From the NCBI RefSeq assembly GCF_001632365.1, contig NW_024468511.1:1378899-1442898 (forward strand): DNA of 64,000 bases, given 5' to 3'. Under the pieces are notes generated by a model, which did no database searches, was not told the origin of the DNA, and saw only the letters and a list, made by a program, of their open reading frames with translations. This document shows, in pieces, positions 52,658-64,000 of this stretch. The DNA is from Laetiporus sulphureus 93-53 (taxonomy: Eukaryota > Basidiomycota > Agaricomycetes > Polyporales > Laetiporaceae). The position numbers and the translations under genes were made by a program. Within the stretch, counting starts at the first letter, position 1; each line of letters starts with the position of its first letter.

Positions 52658-54328
52658 TCACAGCAACGAAGGATGAGAGCCAGGAAAATATTGCAGTTCG
52701 ATCGGACTGACTACTAAGCTCGATCTGCGAACTTCTCGGCGACGAAGGCTTCCAACCCTCTCGGAGTCAGATTGAGCGGGAGGCATCGAGTGACTGCGTC
52801 TCTTGGGGGCGGCCACGCGCGTGGCAGGGAGCGCTACCATCTCGAATTGCTCGTCAAATTGACCATCGTCCTCGTCATGAACATCACTGCGCGATATCAG
52901 CGATTGTGCTTCCGCGCGTGAAGCTTCGATGAGCTTCCGCTGTTTGCGAATTCGCGCAGGCCATTTGTATACGGCGACGGCCAGGCTCCAGATCGGTGTA
53001 AATGCGAGAAATACAGCAGTGATCTGTCGGGGCAGGGGAGAGCATCAGTACAAATATTGTAGAATCGTATGATTTGGCAGATGCAGACCTGGCCGAATCC
53101 ACCGAACTCGTTCTCCCCCGAGAAGATACAGTTGGCCTTGATTTGAAATTCCGACACTGTACACAAGGCCTCAGCATGTGACAGGCGAACGAAATAAAAT
53201 TGCGACTGACGGATGATATATGCCATCCACAGGACCAAGGCGTACGTATTTACCCAAAAGACAAGCTGGCGAAAGCGGTCACGCCATGGAGGAATCATGG
53301 CAGCTGCAGCTCGGTAAAGCTGTATATGTATGGGTGTAGCAGCCGTGGTTGCAGAGGACAATGTCGACCTCCGCGACAGGCCGACGTATGCCCTCTTCTT
53401 TCCGGAGAATGCAAGGATCACAGTCAGGAAGAGGGTCGTACCGAGGCAGAAGAGCAGCCACAGGACCCAAACATAGAACTGGCGATCGTTGACATTCGCC
53501 GCACGAAGCGGCACAAAGAAGAACAAGAGTACAGTATCGTTGCTACAGGCTGTTTGATAATAACCTGGTGAGACAAACATCAGGATTCCCCATGCCCATT
53601 GCAGAGCGACCTACACGCAGCCTCAGCACCTTCTTTATATACAGAGCGGCTTGTACTGTACCTGAATCAAAAGTGCCAGGGACAGAATGGCACGTTGTTT
53701 GGTCTGATCAACTTTGCTGCGCTTCTTATGGCCCGACCGAAAGCGAGTTGCCAAAATGCGGCCCACTTCGTCAGGGTCGACGTGGATCAGGACCCTTTCT
53801 CCCTCATGCTGTCTCACAACGTCCCTGGCATAAGCTTCGTGTGGCCGCCACAATGGCAGAATGGGCGCAATGCCCAAGGAACTGATGCATGACAATGTGG
53901 CGTAACTGCGATTGTCGCAGTAAATGAACATCAAGAAAGAATATTTCTGCGAATCGTGCATACTTTAGAACGAGAGTGGCATGATGAAGGGAGATCATGT
54001 CCATCTTCTTCTGGACGAAGCCGGCGATTACGAGCGCTGCCGTCAAGAGGGCACCGGCCCATGCGCTGGCAACAGCATCTTCGGGGGAGAAAATCACGAG
54101 CAATGCTGCAAAGGTCATGAGTGCTCGAATGTGGTCCACTTCGTCGATATACTCACTGTTAAATAGGCTTTGAGCGTAGAAGGCCACTCTGACACCGATT
54201 CCAGCAATGTCTGTGTTCGGGCAGATTATACACTGGTTAGTAGGCGTCCCTCCAACATTGCACTCGAGAGCTTGAGTCAGATTGTTGTTCAGAAGGGAGG
54301 AAGATACATTGCATAGTTCATAAAGCAT
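52658..54328 (-). CDS. Polytopic membrane protein of unknown function
   Basis: ATG 54328 begins MLYELCNVSSSLLNNNLTQA. The ectodomain-like start has Asn glycosylation sites and CNVGGTPTNQCIICPN. The next block, TDIAGIGVRVAFYAQSLFN, is a recurring signature (DIxGIGVRxxxYxQ) in fungal membrane proteins with no known role. Hydrophobic segments follow: LMTFAALLVIFS, AWAGALLTAALVIAGFVQ, VALQWAWGILMFVS, FYVWVLWLLFCLGTTLFLTV, VFWVNTYALVLWMAYIIR and ITAVFLAFTPIWSLAVAVYK. A cytosolic Ser/Arg-rich tail (RVAAPKRRSHSMPPAQSDSE) ends at the stop 52658. About six or seven segments recall a receptor or channel, but no GPCR family motif is visible. Five or more introns; some exon joints are approximate. Confidence 0.65.
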
Positions 54329-54874
54329 AGCGGAGTACGGATGACTGAGTGACTAGCGTGTTACCGGAAGCGAGGCATTAGTACTTATGAAATGTGCTCC
54401 GTGGAACGCGGTATACCGCGGGAGCTTAGCGTACAAGGCGCTGCATGCCAAAGGCCTTTGAAAGTTTGATTGGGCGCCTTGAGAACCGAGAAGCGTCCCT
54501 TGGCATATGACCTTTGACATCTACAATGACACTGAGTGTTGGCACGAGGAGATTGCACCGCCAACGACGTCCTCATTGGCCTATTTGTTGCCATGTCAGT
54601 ACGGCGGCGTTATCGAACGACTCGACATGCATCGAAAAATGGCGGTCGCCTTCTCTCCCGAGTCATCTCTTGTGTGTATACGTGGCGGAGCGAGGGTACC
54701 ACTAACCGATAAGAAACCACAATGCTGCGTGGACTTGACAGGTGTGATGGCACTCTAACCTGAACGAGCATCGTATCAGCGGCGGCGCAGCGCCTCTCAG
54801 GCATCCTGTCCGAAGACTTAAAGTCAGACATCCGCGTCGAGAAAGACCCACAAGCACTAGAGAACCTGAACTAG
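54329..54874. other. Divergent upstream region of the membrane-protein and permease genes
   Basis: 546 bp. No gene recognised; the frames present lack conserved motifs. Confidence 0.35.
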
Positions 54875-57800
54875 ATGTCCTCCATACACAGTGGTGCAAC
54901 AACGGGCCATCGAGCCAGCATCGTGCCTAAAAGTCAAGTTCGAGTTCGGCCGCTGCAGAATCAAGCGCGCGTTCGAATAGCGGAACCTATCAAGCCTCCC
55001 GCGAAACTGCGCGTTCAATTACCGCAGCGGATCAGAGAATTTCAATCACAATGGAAGAGCATTAAAGAGGACCTCCCTCCTCAGCTATCGCGCAAACACA
55101 GTGAGTGCTTCTGCCCTAGAGGACTGGTTTCTGAGCTGACCTCTTTTCTAGTCGGTATGATATCTATTGGTAAATATTATCAGAGATAACTAGCGCCGAT
55201 TTTATTTTCTGACTTTTCTCGCATTCTCGTAGGCGGTGTAATTGGCACAGGCCTTTTCCTGGGGTCAGCCGTGAGTCGTGAAGATCTCATAGAGAATTGG
55301 TGCGGGTAGATAACGCAGAGTAGGAAGCGCTCTATGAAGGCGGACCCATCGGTGCATTGCTCGGATATTCGATCATTGGCACAGTGGTATACTGCCTTTG
55401 CGTATCTATCGGCGAGATGATAGCCTTCCTGTGTGTGATTCTTTTATTACACTCACGTCAATAAATCGACTGACGCTCAACAGCCCGAACGTTGGAGGAG
55501 TTGTTGGTTTAGCAGACCTCTACGTGGATCCTGCTCTTGGATTCTCACTCGGCTGGGCATCTTGGGTGAGAAGGCTCATGAACAGAACCATGATATTGTT
55601 TCCGCTGATGACTTTTTCCAGTATAACTGGACTATTACCCTCCGTAGGCTCGTTGCTTTGAATCTTCTGTGGCTCCAGCTGACTGCATATTCATATTGCA
55701 GCGGCCGAGATCAGTGCAGCTGCTCTCGCCATGGGCTATTGGTCCAAGGGACACACGTTGCCGTGAGTAGGGAACCATAATTCACAATCTCCCGGGATCA
55801 CTATTGACATTAGAATGTTAGTCATAGCAAGTTAAATATTCTGACTGCTGTATTCGTGAGTTCTATGTTCAGTGGAGCATACAGTGTAGCAGTAGAAGCG
55901 GAAGTTGAATGCCAGGAATTAATCTCAGTAAACGGTGACAGCAAAGCCGCAGAAGTCAGCGCGATGAGCTCGGGACATCGTCGCGGGCTCCTTCTTCGCA
56001 CACCCATGCACGAATTTTCAGGAGCCACATAGCCCCGCCGACCGCAGGCTTACTTCTACTGCTTTGCTGCTCATCCAGCAAAATCCACCAACTTATATTC
56101 CTACTGTTCCTGTCACCCCTCTTTGCCGTGTTGCGTGACGTCGTTTTTGATCATGCATCAATCCAGCTCTTCATCACCACCAGCATCAACCTACTGCCCT
56201 CTGGGTACTATGGGGAGGTCGAATTCTATTTTTCGTCATTCAAAGTCGGCACAATTGTTCTTATCAGTACGTCTGCCTGCCTCTTTCATTCATCGCTCTG
56301 TGGCTCAATAATATCGCTAGTTTTCTTCAGCCTCCTCAGCGATGTTGGTGTTGGAAGGGATGGGTATGACACTGCATATAAAATCTTGTATCTGTGGAGC
56401 TCAACGTGTCTACAGATTCTTAGGTCTCCAACACTGGCATCAACCATTCCCTGACTCATTCTTGGGCGTCCATGGAGCCAAGGGCCGATTCCTTGGTTTC
56501 ACGGCCGTGCTCATGCAAGCGGCGTTTTCATTCTTTGGTTCCGAGGTTCCAGGAATCGTAAGTGACCCATGTCTACACTCTAAATACAATCATTGAAATG
56601 TAGGGTGTAGGCTTCTGGAGAGGTCATTGATGCCACTCGAGTACGTCTTTGATTCCTGACTGACATGTATAGCCGGATCTGATGTGCGTTAGAACGTTCC
56701 TCGTGCCCTCCGACGCGTGTGGATCAGGATGTGAGTGCCCAAGGTGATTTGGCGTCTGCGCCTTCCTGATCTGCTGCCAGCACCTTGTTCTACGTCGGCG
56801 GCATTTTCTGTGCCGGCCTGCTAGTACCGTGGAATCAGACAGATCTCACAGCTGATACCAGCAACGGATTCTCCTCACCATTTGTGATCGCGTTCGAAGG
56901 TACTAAGCTGGCGAAGGTATGTTTCTGATCACAAGTCCCTGATCTGTCTTTGATTAATGGTCTGGAGTAGCTCGGTAATCTCATTAATGCAGCGATCGTT
57001 ATCTCCGCGTTCTCTGCTGCCTCATCCGACATCTACATCAGCAGTAGATATCTGTTCTTCCTCGCCCGCCAGAAACACGCCCCAGCGATCTTCGCTTTCC
57101 TGCTGCGACATCCCGATACAACAGCCTCTCGGCGAGATCCTGTCGAAGAGGAGGAAGGTGAAGATGAAGACAAGTCCGGTGACGGCGTGTCAGTCGAGGT
57201 CCACGAACACCGGCCTTCGCAGGACAACATTGACGATTCGGATACTCGCGGCTCTACTGCGTCTGTAGGAAGTGATGTCGAGATGCTCCTAACGGGCAGG
57301 CCGAAGCTGCTTTGGGCCCTCCCATTCACGTGCATTATGACCGCCACGGCGGTCGGCACGCTGGCATTTCTGAGTGGCGGCACCACCGCCAGCTATGTGC
57401 GTGATAGCTCACATTCATGTCAAGAATCCTGTTGATCTGAATCCGTACAGGCGTTCAAACAACTCACCGCTGCCGCCAGTGTTTCCTCCTTGCTGTCGTG
57501 GACCGGAATGCTTTTCACATATATCAGGTAATCAGCCGCAACCTGTTTCATAGGCAGCATTCCGCTCATGCCTAACCATTCAGATGGCATCAGGGCACCG
57601 CATATGCTGAGAAGAAGAACAAGGGCCAAGATACTGAAGAAGCCCGTGAAGTCATCGAACAGATTGATAAGATCAAGGAGCACAGGCACAAAGGGCAGCC
57701 CTACGTGAGAATCTTCTGTTCTCTGTGATTCTATCCGCTGAAGGGTTTTATAAAAGCTCGCATGGTATGCCTTCATCGTATGCACGACTGTTCTCTTCAC

Positions 57801-58263
57801 GAACGGCTGGTAAGCATCGCCTGTGATGAGATCAGACGATAGGCAGGCTCAAAATGTCGAATATAGGACTGTCTTCTTGCATAATAACTGGCGGATCGGT
57901 ACGTCAAGTAGATTGTAGAAGCTAGAGAATTTGCTGACGATCAATATCGTGCATAGCGGATGACGTTAAGCCGCCCGATCTAGATCCAGACGATATACGT
58001 GTTACGACTCCAGTCGCCACGTTCCTTGCTTCGTATATACCTCTGGTCAGCACCGCCAGTTCCAGTTATAATCATACTATGTCTTGACTAGTTCCTTGTA
58101 GCCGTTGTTCGTGCTCCTGACACTGGGATACAAAATGATGTACCAGACGGAGATGGTCACATTGGACCAGATGACTTTCTCCCGGGAGAATGTGCCGGAG
58201 TTGGTCGAAGACGAGTTGCCACCACGCAACAGGTGGGAGAAGATTGTGCGAATGTTCATCTGA
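54875..58263 (+). CDS. APC-family amino-acid permease
   Basis: Plasma-membrane amino-acid/proton symporter of the yeast YAT type. ATG 54875 begins MSSIHSGATTGHRASIVPKS. After a cytosolic tail comes the first transmembrane signature IGMISIGGVIGTGLFLGSA across an intron, then EALYEGGPIGALLGYSIIGT, GEMIAFLPNVGGVVGLADLY and DPALGFSLGWASW. Later: YYGEVEFYFSSFKVGTIVLI, FLGFTAVLMQAAFSFFGSEV, GEVIDATRNVPRALRRVWIR, FYVGGIFCAGLLVPWNQTDL, NAAIVISAFSAASSDIYISS, LLWALPFTCIMTATAVGTLA and TAAASVSSLLSWTGMLFTYI. It ends PPRNRWEKIVRMFI, stop 58261-58263. More than twelve introns. A 60-residue acidic insert (EEEEGEDEDKSGDGVSVEVH) lies in a loop. The stretch 55820-56090 is poorly conserved, and exon limits there are unsure. 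Confidence 0.82.
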
Positions 58264-58688
58264 CAAGGGGGATGTGGATGGTCGAACGTTGGCTTCTTGT
58301 TTGTACGATATGTGGTATTGATATGTATCATGTAATCTGTATTGTCTGGGCGCATTTACTTGCTTTTATGTGATGCGTTTACATCGGTGGCCGCAAATAT
58401 CAATCTGTGCGAGTGATCATGCTGAGTAGCTTTGTCAGCTCATGAATCCTATATCTGTTTTAGATGTATGCCTCTCGCCACAGATAAATGAACAGGAACC
58501 TAAACGAAATCCTACGAGCACATATCATACACATCCCCCTGGTAACCGCGCTACTACTACAATAGCATGAACAAGACCGAAGAGCCGAAGTCATTGGGAC
58601 AACTACGATGCACTTCAGCACTTGTCTGGTCTCGTTGGAAAAGGAGGCCACTCAACTGGAATATTCCATATTGGTACCATCCATTCAG
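58264..58688. other. Convergent intergenic stretch
   Basis: 425 bp between the permease and hypothetical gene 3' ends. No gene recognised. Confidence 0.35.
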
Positions 58689-59388
58689 TTACTGATGAGC
58701 CAAGATGGCTGCCGTTTCTGCCTTCCATGCCGTGGCCTCTTCCAAAAACTGTTCAATACCACCTACGTGTGGCACAAAACTTGCATCTGCACGCGCTTTT
58801 TGGCAGCCGTCGGAAGACGTCCCATTTGGCATGCTTGCTATGTTTGCTGTGGCGTCCAGCAGCTCGGTAAGGAGCGATGCTGACAAGTGGCATTTGCTGT
58901 CCGTATGTAAAGGCCAGCTTGCAGCAGAGGCCCGGTCCTCTTCATCACTTTCAGGTAAACTTCCAGCCAGTCGCCGTCGAACCAGCCGGCAAGCAGTGAC
59001 ATCCAGTGCCGCGTCAGTACCATTGGGATTTTCTGACTTTCGACGCTTGTTCTGGGTCGCGAATGAACATGTGTTCGGTACTTCATCCTTTATTCTGTTA
59101 ACTTACTATGAGCCGTTCTCCATGTTGGAAAAATGATACGTCACGATTCCACACGTACTGCGACCTGAGAGGAGGGATGCGTATGACGAGTTTTGGTTGT
59201 TCAGAGTCCTCCTCAGCCTGCGATGGTCCAATTGCCTGTCGGAGAGGGGAAGGAGTATGCGCCACGCGACCGTTCCGTGGATATTGTCGCGCCGGATCAT
59301 AGTATGGAGAGAGGTACAAAGGTATTGCCGGAAAGACAGCACCATCGTCTCTGGGGACCGGCTTGCTGAACCAGGAGGGGAGGACCAT
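58689..59388 (-). CDS. Hypothetical protein
   Basis: ATG 59388 begins MVLPSWFSKPVPRDDGAVFP and runs through a Pro-rich part (YLSPYYDPARQYPRNGRVAH) to QYVWNRDVSFFQHGERLI, where a donor gtaagt follows. After an intron of about 60 nt the frame continues RRKSENPNGTDAALDVTACR and SLPESDEEDRASAASWPLHT. It ends GGIEQFLEEATAWKAETAAI and LAHQ, stop at 58689. Good splice signals and one continuous frame support a real gene. I recognise no domain, signal peptide or membrane segment. It could be a lineage-specific fungal protein; an additional upstream exon is possible. Confidence 0.5.
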
Positions 59389-60324
59389 GATTTGCACGAG
59401 CTATTATGGGTCAACGAAGAGAAGATGGAGGGCAAAGGAGCGCTATTTATTCGTTGTGAGGACGAAGCCACGTCATGTTCCCCGCATGTTTGATAGCCGC
59501 TGATGGACGTCTAGAAGGGCATCGATGGGTTCAACGTTCAACGATGAAATGATAAGACCGTAATACTCTCACAGTATATAGTCAAAGCGCGCACCGTGAC
59601 ATACGGAACTAGTAGATCATGCGGGATGAATGTAAGAGTGCCTCGTTAAGTACCACAGTGACAAACGTGTCGTCGCTCTTGTGCAACACGGACCAAGCGA
59701 ATATTGTCGCCCTTGACTTTAGCTGAGACATACCGTAGTTTCAATATAGTGAAGCTGATCGGCCAATTCTTGGAGAATCCATTAATCACTAATCGTGATC
59801 ACTGTACGGCCTCAATGGTAATAGTAGGCTAGAGTGTATGAGGCGGGCGCTTAGGCTACGCGATCTCGTGACCCAGCTTGAAAAGGCAACCTCTACCTTC
59901 GTTCTTGAGCTTGACCCCTAGTCCTGCATCGTTGCGTGCAACACCAATTGCGTCTTTCTGAGATCTACAACAATTGTCACGAGAGCCGAAATTGATGAAA
60001 TAATTGTCTACAACAATCGGACCAGAGCTTTACCGTCAAGAACGTGTCCTACAATCGTCGGACATCGTTCAAATCAAGACAGTTTACGAGGCGCTGGTCG
60101 CATCCCACGACGTCGACGTCGACCAAACTGCGCGCGCGTTTGACGACCAAGCTCGTACTGCGGACAACTGACTTCCTGTGGAGACAGCACAGCTGGTGCG
60201 CCTTACATTCTCCGTTGCACAGCATGTGGCTCACAGCTCTAGCACAGCTTTGACGTACCCCCGCAGCCATAACCCCGCAGCCACATAAGGTATACAGTCG
60301 CATCAAACATCCCGAGACCACACA
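59389..60324. other. 936-bp stretch upstream of the chitin synthase gene
   Basis: No gene recognised. The inverted sequence gacgtcgacgtc lies near 60110-60121. This is probably the regulatory region of the chitin synthase and the hypothetical gene, which diverge here. Confidence 0.35.
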
Positions 60325-63300
60325 ATGTCGCGATACCCTGAGGTAAGCAGCACAATCGCAAGTTATACTTGATGCTCCATGATATGTGCAGGCAGATGAG
60401 GCCCAATACGGCCACTACAACGACGGTTATTCGCCGTATCCAAGCCACAACCTCAATCCGTATGAGATTCAACAAGCCCCTAGTTCTTACGAGCTGCGGG
60501 ACACGTCGAGCCCGTTCGAACATGAACACCAGCCGTACCAGCCTATCCATGCAGATCCATTCATAGGCTCGCATGCGCCGTCCCATCCCAGCCTCTACAG
60601 TGCGCCCTCGGTGCAAGACCCTTTCGCGAACCCGATGCACGCGGTATCACCTCCACCGTTACACACTGGCTCGCCCGCCATCTCGCAGCAAAATGACTAT
60701 CTCCACGCTGGTTATGGAAGCATGCACACGGTTACTCCGCCGCCGCTGCGCATGGAGCCGTCCTCTGTCACCTTATATGACCCTGGCCCCGTAATGGACC
60801 CACAGGAGGATATCGACGAGGGCCTAGAGGATGCAGGAGACTATCCACTGTTGCGAAGGAAGTCAGAATTGTCAAGCCTCCCCATTCCGGGCGACTATGA
60901 GCCTGTTGCCGCAGACGATAGGTCCGAGACCAACATCAGATATGGTCGCATCCCACAGCGTGTCCCCCGGCGCTACAAGACCATCAAGAAGGTAGAGTGA
61001 GTGCGAGCTTGCGCTTTGTCGCGCTGCTATTCCTCACCATACTGCAGGCTGTTCCAGGGCAACTTCGTGCTGGACTCGGCGGTGCCGACGAAGCTGCTGG
61101 ACATGTGTGCGCAACGGAATGAACGTGAATTCACACACATGCGATACTCTGCGGCCACATGTGATCCCAATGACTTCAAGGATTCGGGCTTCACTCTCCG
61201 GCAACTGCACTACGACCCGCCGCGGCGCACCGAGTTGTTCATCGTCATGACGATGTACAACGAGGACGAAGAGCTATTCTGCCGGACCATGCACGGTGTC
61301 ATGAAGAATGTCGTTCATTTGTGCAAGCGCGATCGGAGTAAGACGTGGGGCAAGGATGGTTGGAAGAAGGTTGTGGTGTGCATTGTTTCGGATGGGCGGC
61401 AGAAGATCAACTCGAGGACGTTGAGTGTGATTGCTGCAATGGGTGCTTACCAGGAGGGTGTTGCCAAGGTGCGTGAAACCCTACTGCTACTCCGTTTCTC
61501 TGTCCTCACAGGCAGTAGAACATTGTCAACGGCAAGCCTGTTGCCGCCCATATCTACGAATACACCACGCAGAGTGCGTGTTCCGTCCGATCGCCACGCT
61601 GTTTTGCTTATGATTGTGCACTACAGTCTCCGTGACGCCCTCCATGAAGATTGAAGGTGCCGAGAAGGGTTTCGTTCCCGTGCAGATCATCTTCTGCCTC
61701 AAGGAGAAGAATCAAAAGAAGATTAACTCTCACCGGTGGTTCTTCAATGCCTTTGGGCCGATCCTGGAACCCAATGTATGCGTGCTGCTTGATGTCGGGA
61801 CGATGCCTGGGCCCACATCCATCTACCACCTGTGGAAGGCGTTCGATATAAACTCAAATGTCGGCGGCGCGTGTGGGGAGATCGTCGCACTGAAGGGCAA
61901 ATACGGCCGGAATATGCTCAACCCTCTTGGTAAGTACCGCCGTGATGGCGATAGATTACGCAAGTGTGACCGTGATGTGTGTAGTTGCTGCACAGAACTT
62001 TGAGTACAAGATGTCCAATATTCTGGACAAGCCTCTGTAGGTCCCGTTATGCTCGACAGCTACCCATAGCTGACCTCTGGACAGTGAATCTATTTTCGGC
62101 TACATCACTGTACTTCCAGGTGCCTTCAGTGCCTATCGCTACATAGCTTTGCAGAACGACGCTATGGGCCAAGGCCCTTTACAGAAGTACTTCCTTGGAG
62201 AGAAGATGGTAAGAGATGCGTCATCATACCTTTCGGTGTCACATCCTGATAAAGGCTTCCTCGTAGCACGGCGCGGGCGCCGATATCTTCACGGCCAATA
62301 TGTATCTGGCCGAAGATCGAGTGAGCGTACATTCTGTTGTCTCTGTTGAGCCATGGCTGACTTTTGTTCAGATTCTCTGCTGGGAGCTTGTCTCGAAACG
62401 GGGCGGCTCATGGATCTTGCACTATGTAAAGTCCGCGTACGCAGTCACGGATGTCCCAGACCAGGTCCGTGCCTCCATTAGATCCTTCTGACGCATAGCC
62501 GCTGATCGGCTGTCCATAGGTCCCAGAGTTGATCTCACAGCGCCGCCGCTGGCTGAACGGATCGTTCTTCGCAGCTATACATGGTACCGTCAAGTTCTAC
62601 TATATCTACCGCTCGTCGCATACGCTGCTCCGAAAGTTCTGGATCCACGTCGAGTTCATCTACCAGACGTTCAACTTGTTCTTCTCTTGGTTTGCTCTTG
62701 TGAGTGTGAAATCCGACTCCGACTTGAGATCGCCATTCATGAGGTCCTGCTACAGGGCAACTTTTATATCTTCTTCGTGATTCTGACCAGCTCATTGGAG
62801 ACGTACTTTGGCAATCCGATCAAATACGTCAACATGGTCCTCAACTACTTCTATCTCGGTCTACTTATCATGTGCTACCTCCTGTCTCTTGGTAACCGAC
62901 CTCAAGGGTCGAAATGGGGTTACACGCTTGCTTTTGTCGGTTTCGCGCTCATCACGGTCTACATGACGGTAACTCGCATGGCATGAGCCTCACGTATTGA
63001 TACTGATGGCCCTTTTCCTCGACATAGGTGGCCGCCTTCTTCCTCGTTTACGAAGAAGTGAAGGCTCTTGCGAAGGAGAAGGGCTCACTTGACCTTTCCG
63101 TCTTGTTCAGCAGCTCTATCTTCATAGACATCGTGGTCTCGTTGATGTCGACGTACGGGCTGTATGTCCTTGCGTCGCTCTTACACGTGCGTTTATGTTC
63201 TCTTGCCCTTGATCCCGCTGATGATGCGCCCAGTTTGAGCCATGGCATATGATCACTTCCTTCATCCAATACCTGTTGATGGCGCCGTCATACATCGCGG

Positions 63301-64000
63301 TATTGAACGTCTATGCTGTACGTCTCTTAAAATATCACGGTGTCGAGAAGCAATGTCTGACATTGTACCTTCCCCACTTAGTTCGCGAATGTACAGTCCG
63401 TACCGTTTTGGCACTCACAAGGAATTTCTGCTGATATCATGCCCTTACGACAGCGATGTCTCCTGGGGCACCAAGGGTGACAACAAGGTCTCCACTGATC
63501 TGGGTGTAATAAAGACGAGCAAGAACTCGAACGAGGTAGAGGTCGAAGTACCGACTGCAGAGACGGACATCAACGCTGCATATGAAGATGCCATTCACAT
63601 GCTGTCGACGAAGCCGCCGAGGGAAGACCCCAAGCCCGATCCACAAACGGAGCAAGAGGATTACTACCGCAGTTTCCGAACGAAGTGCGTCATGTCTTGG
63701 TTTTGTCAAGCTGGCTTGTTGCTGACATGCCTTGTTCGCGCAGCGTATGTCGTCTGATATCTCGTGGCTGAGGTGTTATTGACATTGACTGATGAACTGC
63801 AGGTGCTACTTGCGTGGACCCTCTCCAACGTGGGTAGTTCTGAGATATAGGCGAGTTAGGGGCTGACGTGCGTTTCTCTGCAGGGCCTCCTTGCGGCGAT
63901 CATAGTGTATGTGTATGCCCGCTGGCGAAAGAATAGCCATCTCACTAGACTCCTTTCCTAGAGCTTTGAATGACGAATCTTCGACGAAGGTGCTTGGCTA
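60325..64000 (+). CDS. Chitin synthase, division 1 (class III-like), 3' end beyond the window
   Basis: Plasma-membrane glycosyltransferase that makes cell-wall chitin from UDP-GlcNAc. Exon 1 is ATGTCGCGATACCCTGAG (60325-60342), with an intron to 60391. A Pro/Ser/His-rich N-terminal tail follows, then [10 protein letters not shown] and [18 protein letters not shown]. Catalytic blocks: [92 protein letters not shown] (EDR) and [14 protein letters not shown] (QRRRW, the signature). Membrane segments follow ([39 protein letters not shown]). The acidic [20 protein letters not shown] loop and [17 protein letters not shown] end the visible part. The terminal membrane helix and stop are not in the window. 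More than ten short introns. Confidence 0.92.

Noticed and set aside
52658..54328. G-protein-coupled pheromone receptor
   Set aside because: The number of membrane segments is suggestive, but no Ste2, Ste3 or other receptor motif is seen.
58460..59493. Plus-strand gene
   Set aside because: The minus-strand reading gives one spliced continuous protein with proper donor and acceptor, and plus-strand frames have no support.

Overview
The window comes from a filamentous basidiomycete, most probably an Agaricomycete, though I cannot name the species. The evidence is a dense set of eukaryotic genes split by many 50-60 nt GT-AG introns, a class III type chitin synthase, a GH12 glycosidase, Tc1 and LINE elements of fungal type, and mitochondrial DNA that uses TGA as Trp.

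Positions 1-12269 are AT-rich mitochondrial-type sequence. On the minus strand lies a nearly complete but frame-broken cox3 (9369-10172). Downstream of it are four more partial copies of the cox3 3' end. Each copy is followed by a different broken homing endonuclease: LAGLIDADG_2, GIY-YIG, LAGLIDADG_1, LAGLIDADG_2 and GIY-YIG. This looks like a cox3 3' end replaced again and again by endonuclease-carrying cassettes. Small GC-rich hairpins are scattered through the block. Its position on a nuclear scaffold means either a nuclear mitochondrial insertion (NUMT) or a chimeric assembly.

Positions 12270-22330 are a nest of transposable elements. A 7.1 kb element with CACTG...CAGTG ends and a 3-bp target duplication (CACTA/EnSpm type) runs from 15217 to 22327. 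It carries arrays of TAGTACTA-like subterminal repeats. Inside it sits a full-length but decayed non-LTR retrotransposon of Tad/I type (15719-21495, 13-bp target duplication). Further CACTA ends lie at 12270-12500 and 14440-15000. A Tc1/mariner element whose transposase has two in-frame TGA stops lies at 12511-14040. Positions 22331-26332 hold only decayed repeat-like sequence.

Positions 26333-64000 are an ordinary nuclear gene region: HIS1 (-), AP-2 sigma (-), TRP4 (+), a thiamine-diphosphate enzyme (-), a secreted GH12 enzyme (-), a GNAT acetyltransferase (-), a Glo3/ArfGAP2-3 type ArfGAP (+), a Ubc1-type E2 with UBA (-), two tandem MFS transporters (+; the first is broken), an SDR reductase (-), an F-box protein (-), EB1/Mal3 (+), an unrecognised polytopic membrane protein (-), an APC amino-acid permease (+), a hypothetical protein (-) and the 5' part of a chitin synthase (+). 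Three short retroelement insertions with clear target duplications lie among these genes (32944-33157, 39661-39701, 45438-46030). All end in a GC hairpin followed by an A/T-rich tail like that of the LINE. The genes do not form one pathway. HIS1 and TRP4 are both PRPP-using amino-acid enzymes, and the MFS pair faces the SDR gene convergently.
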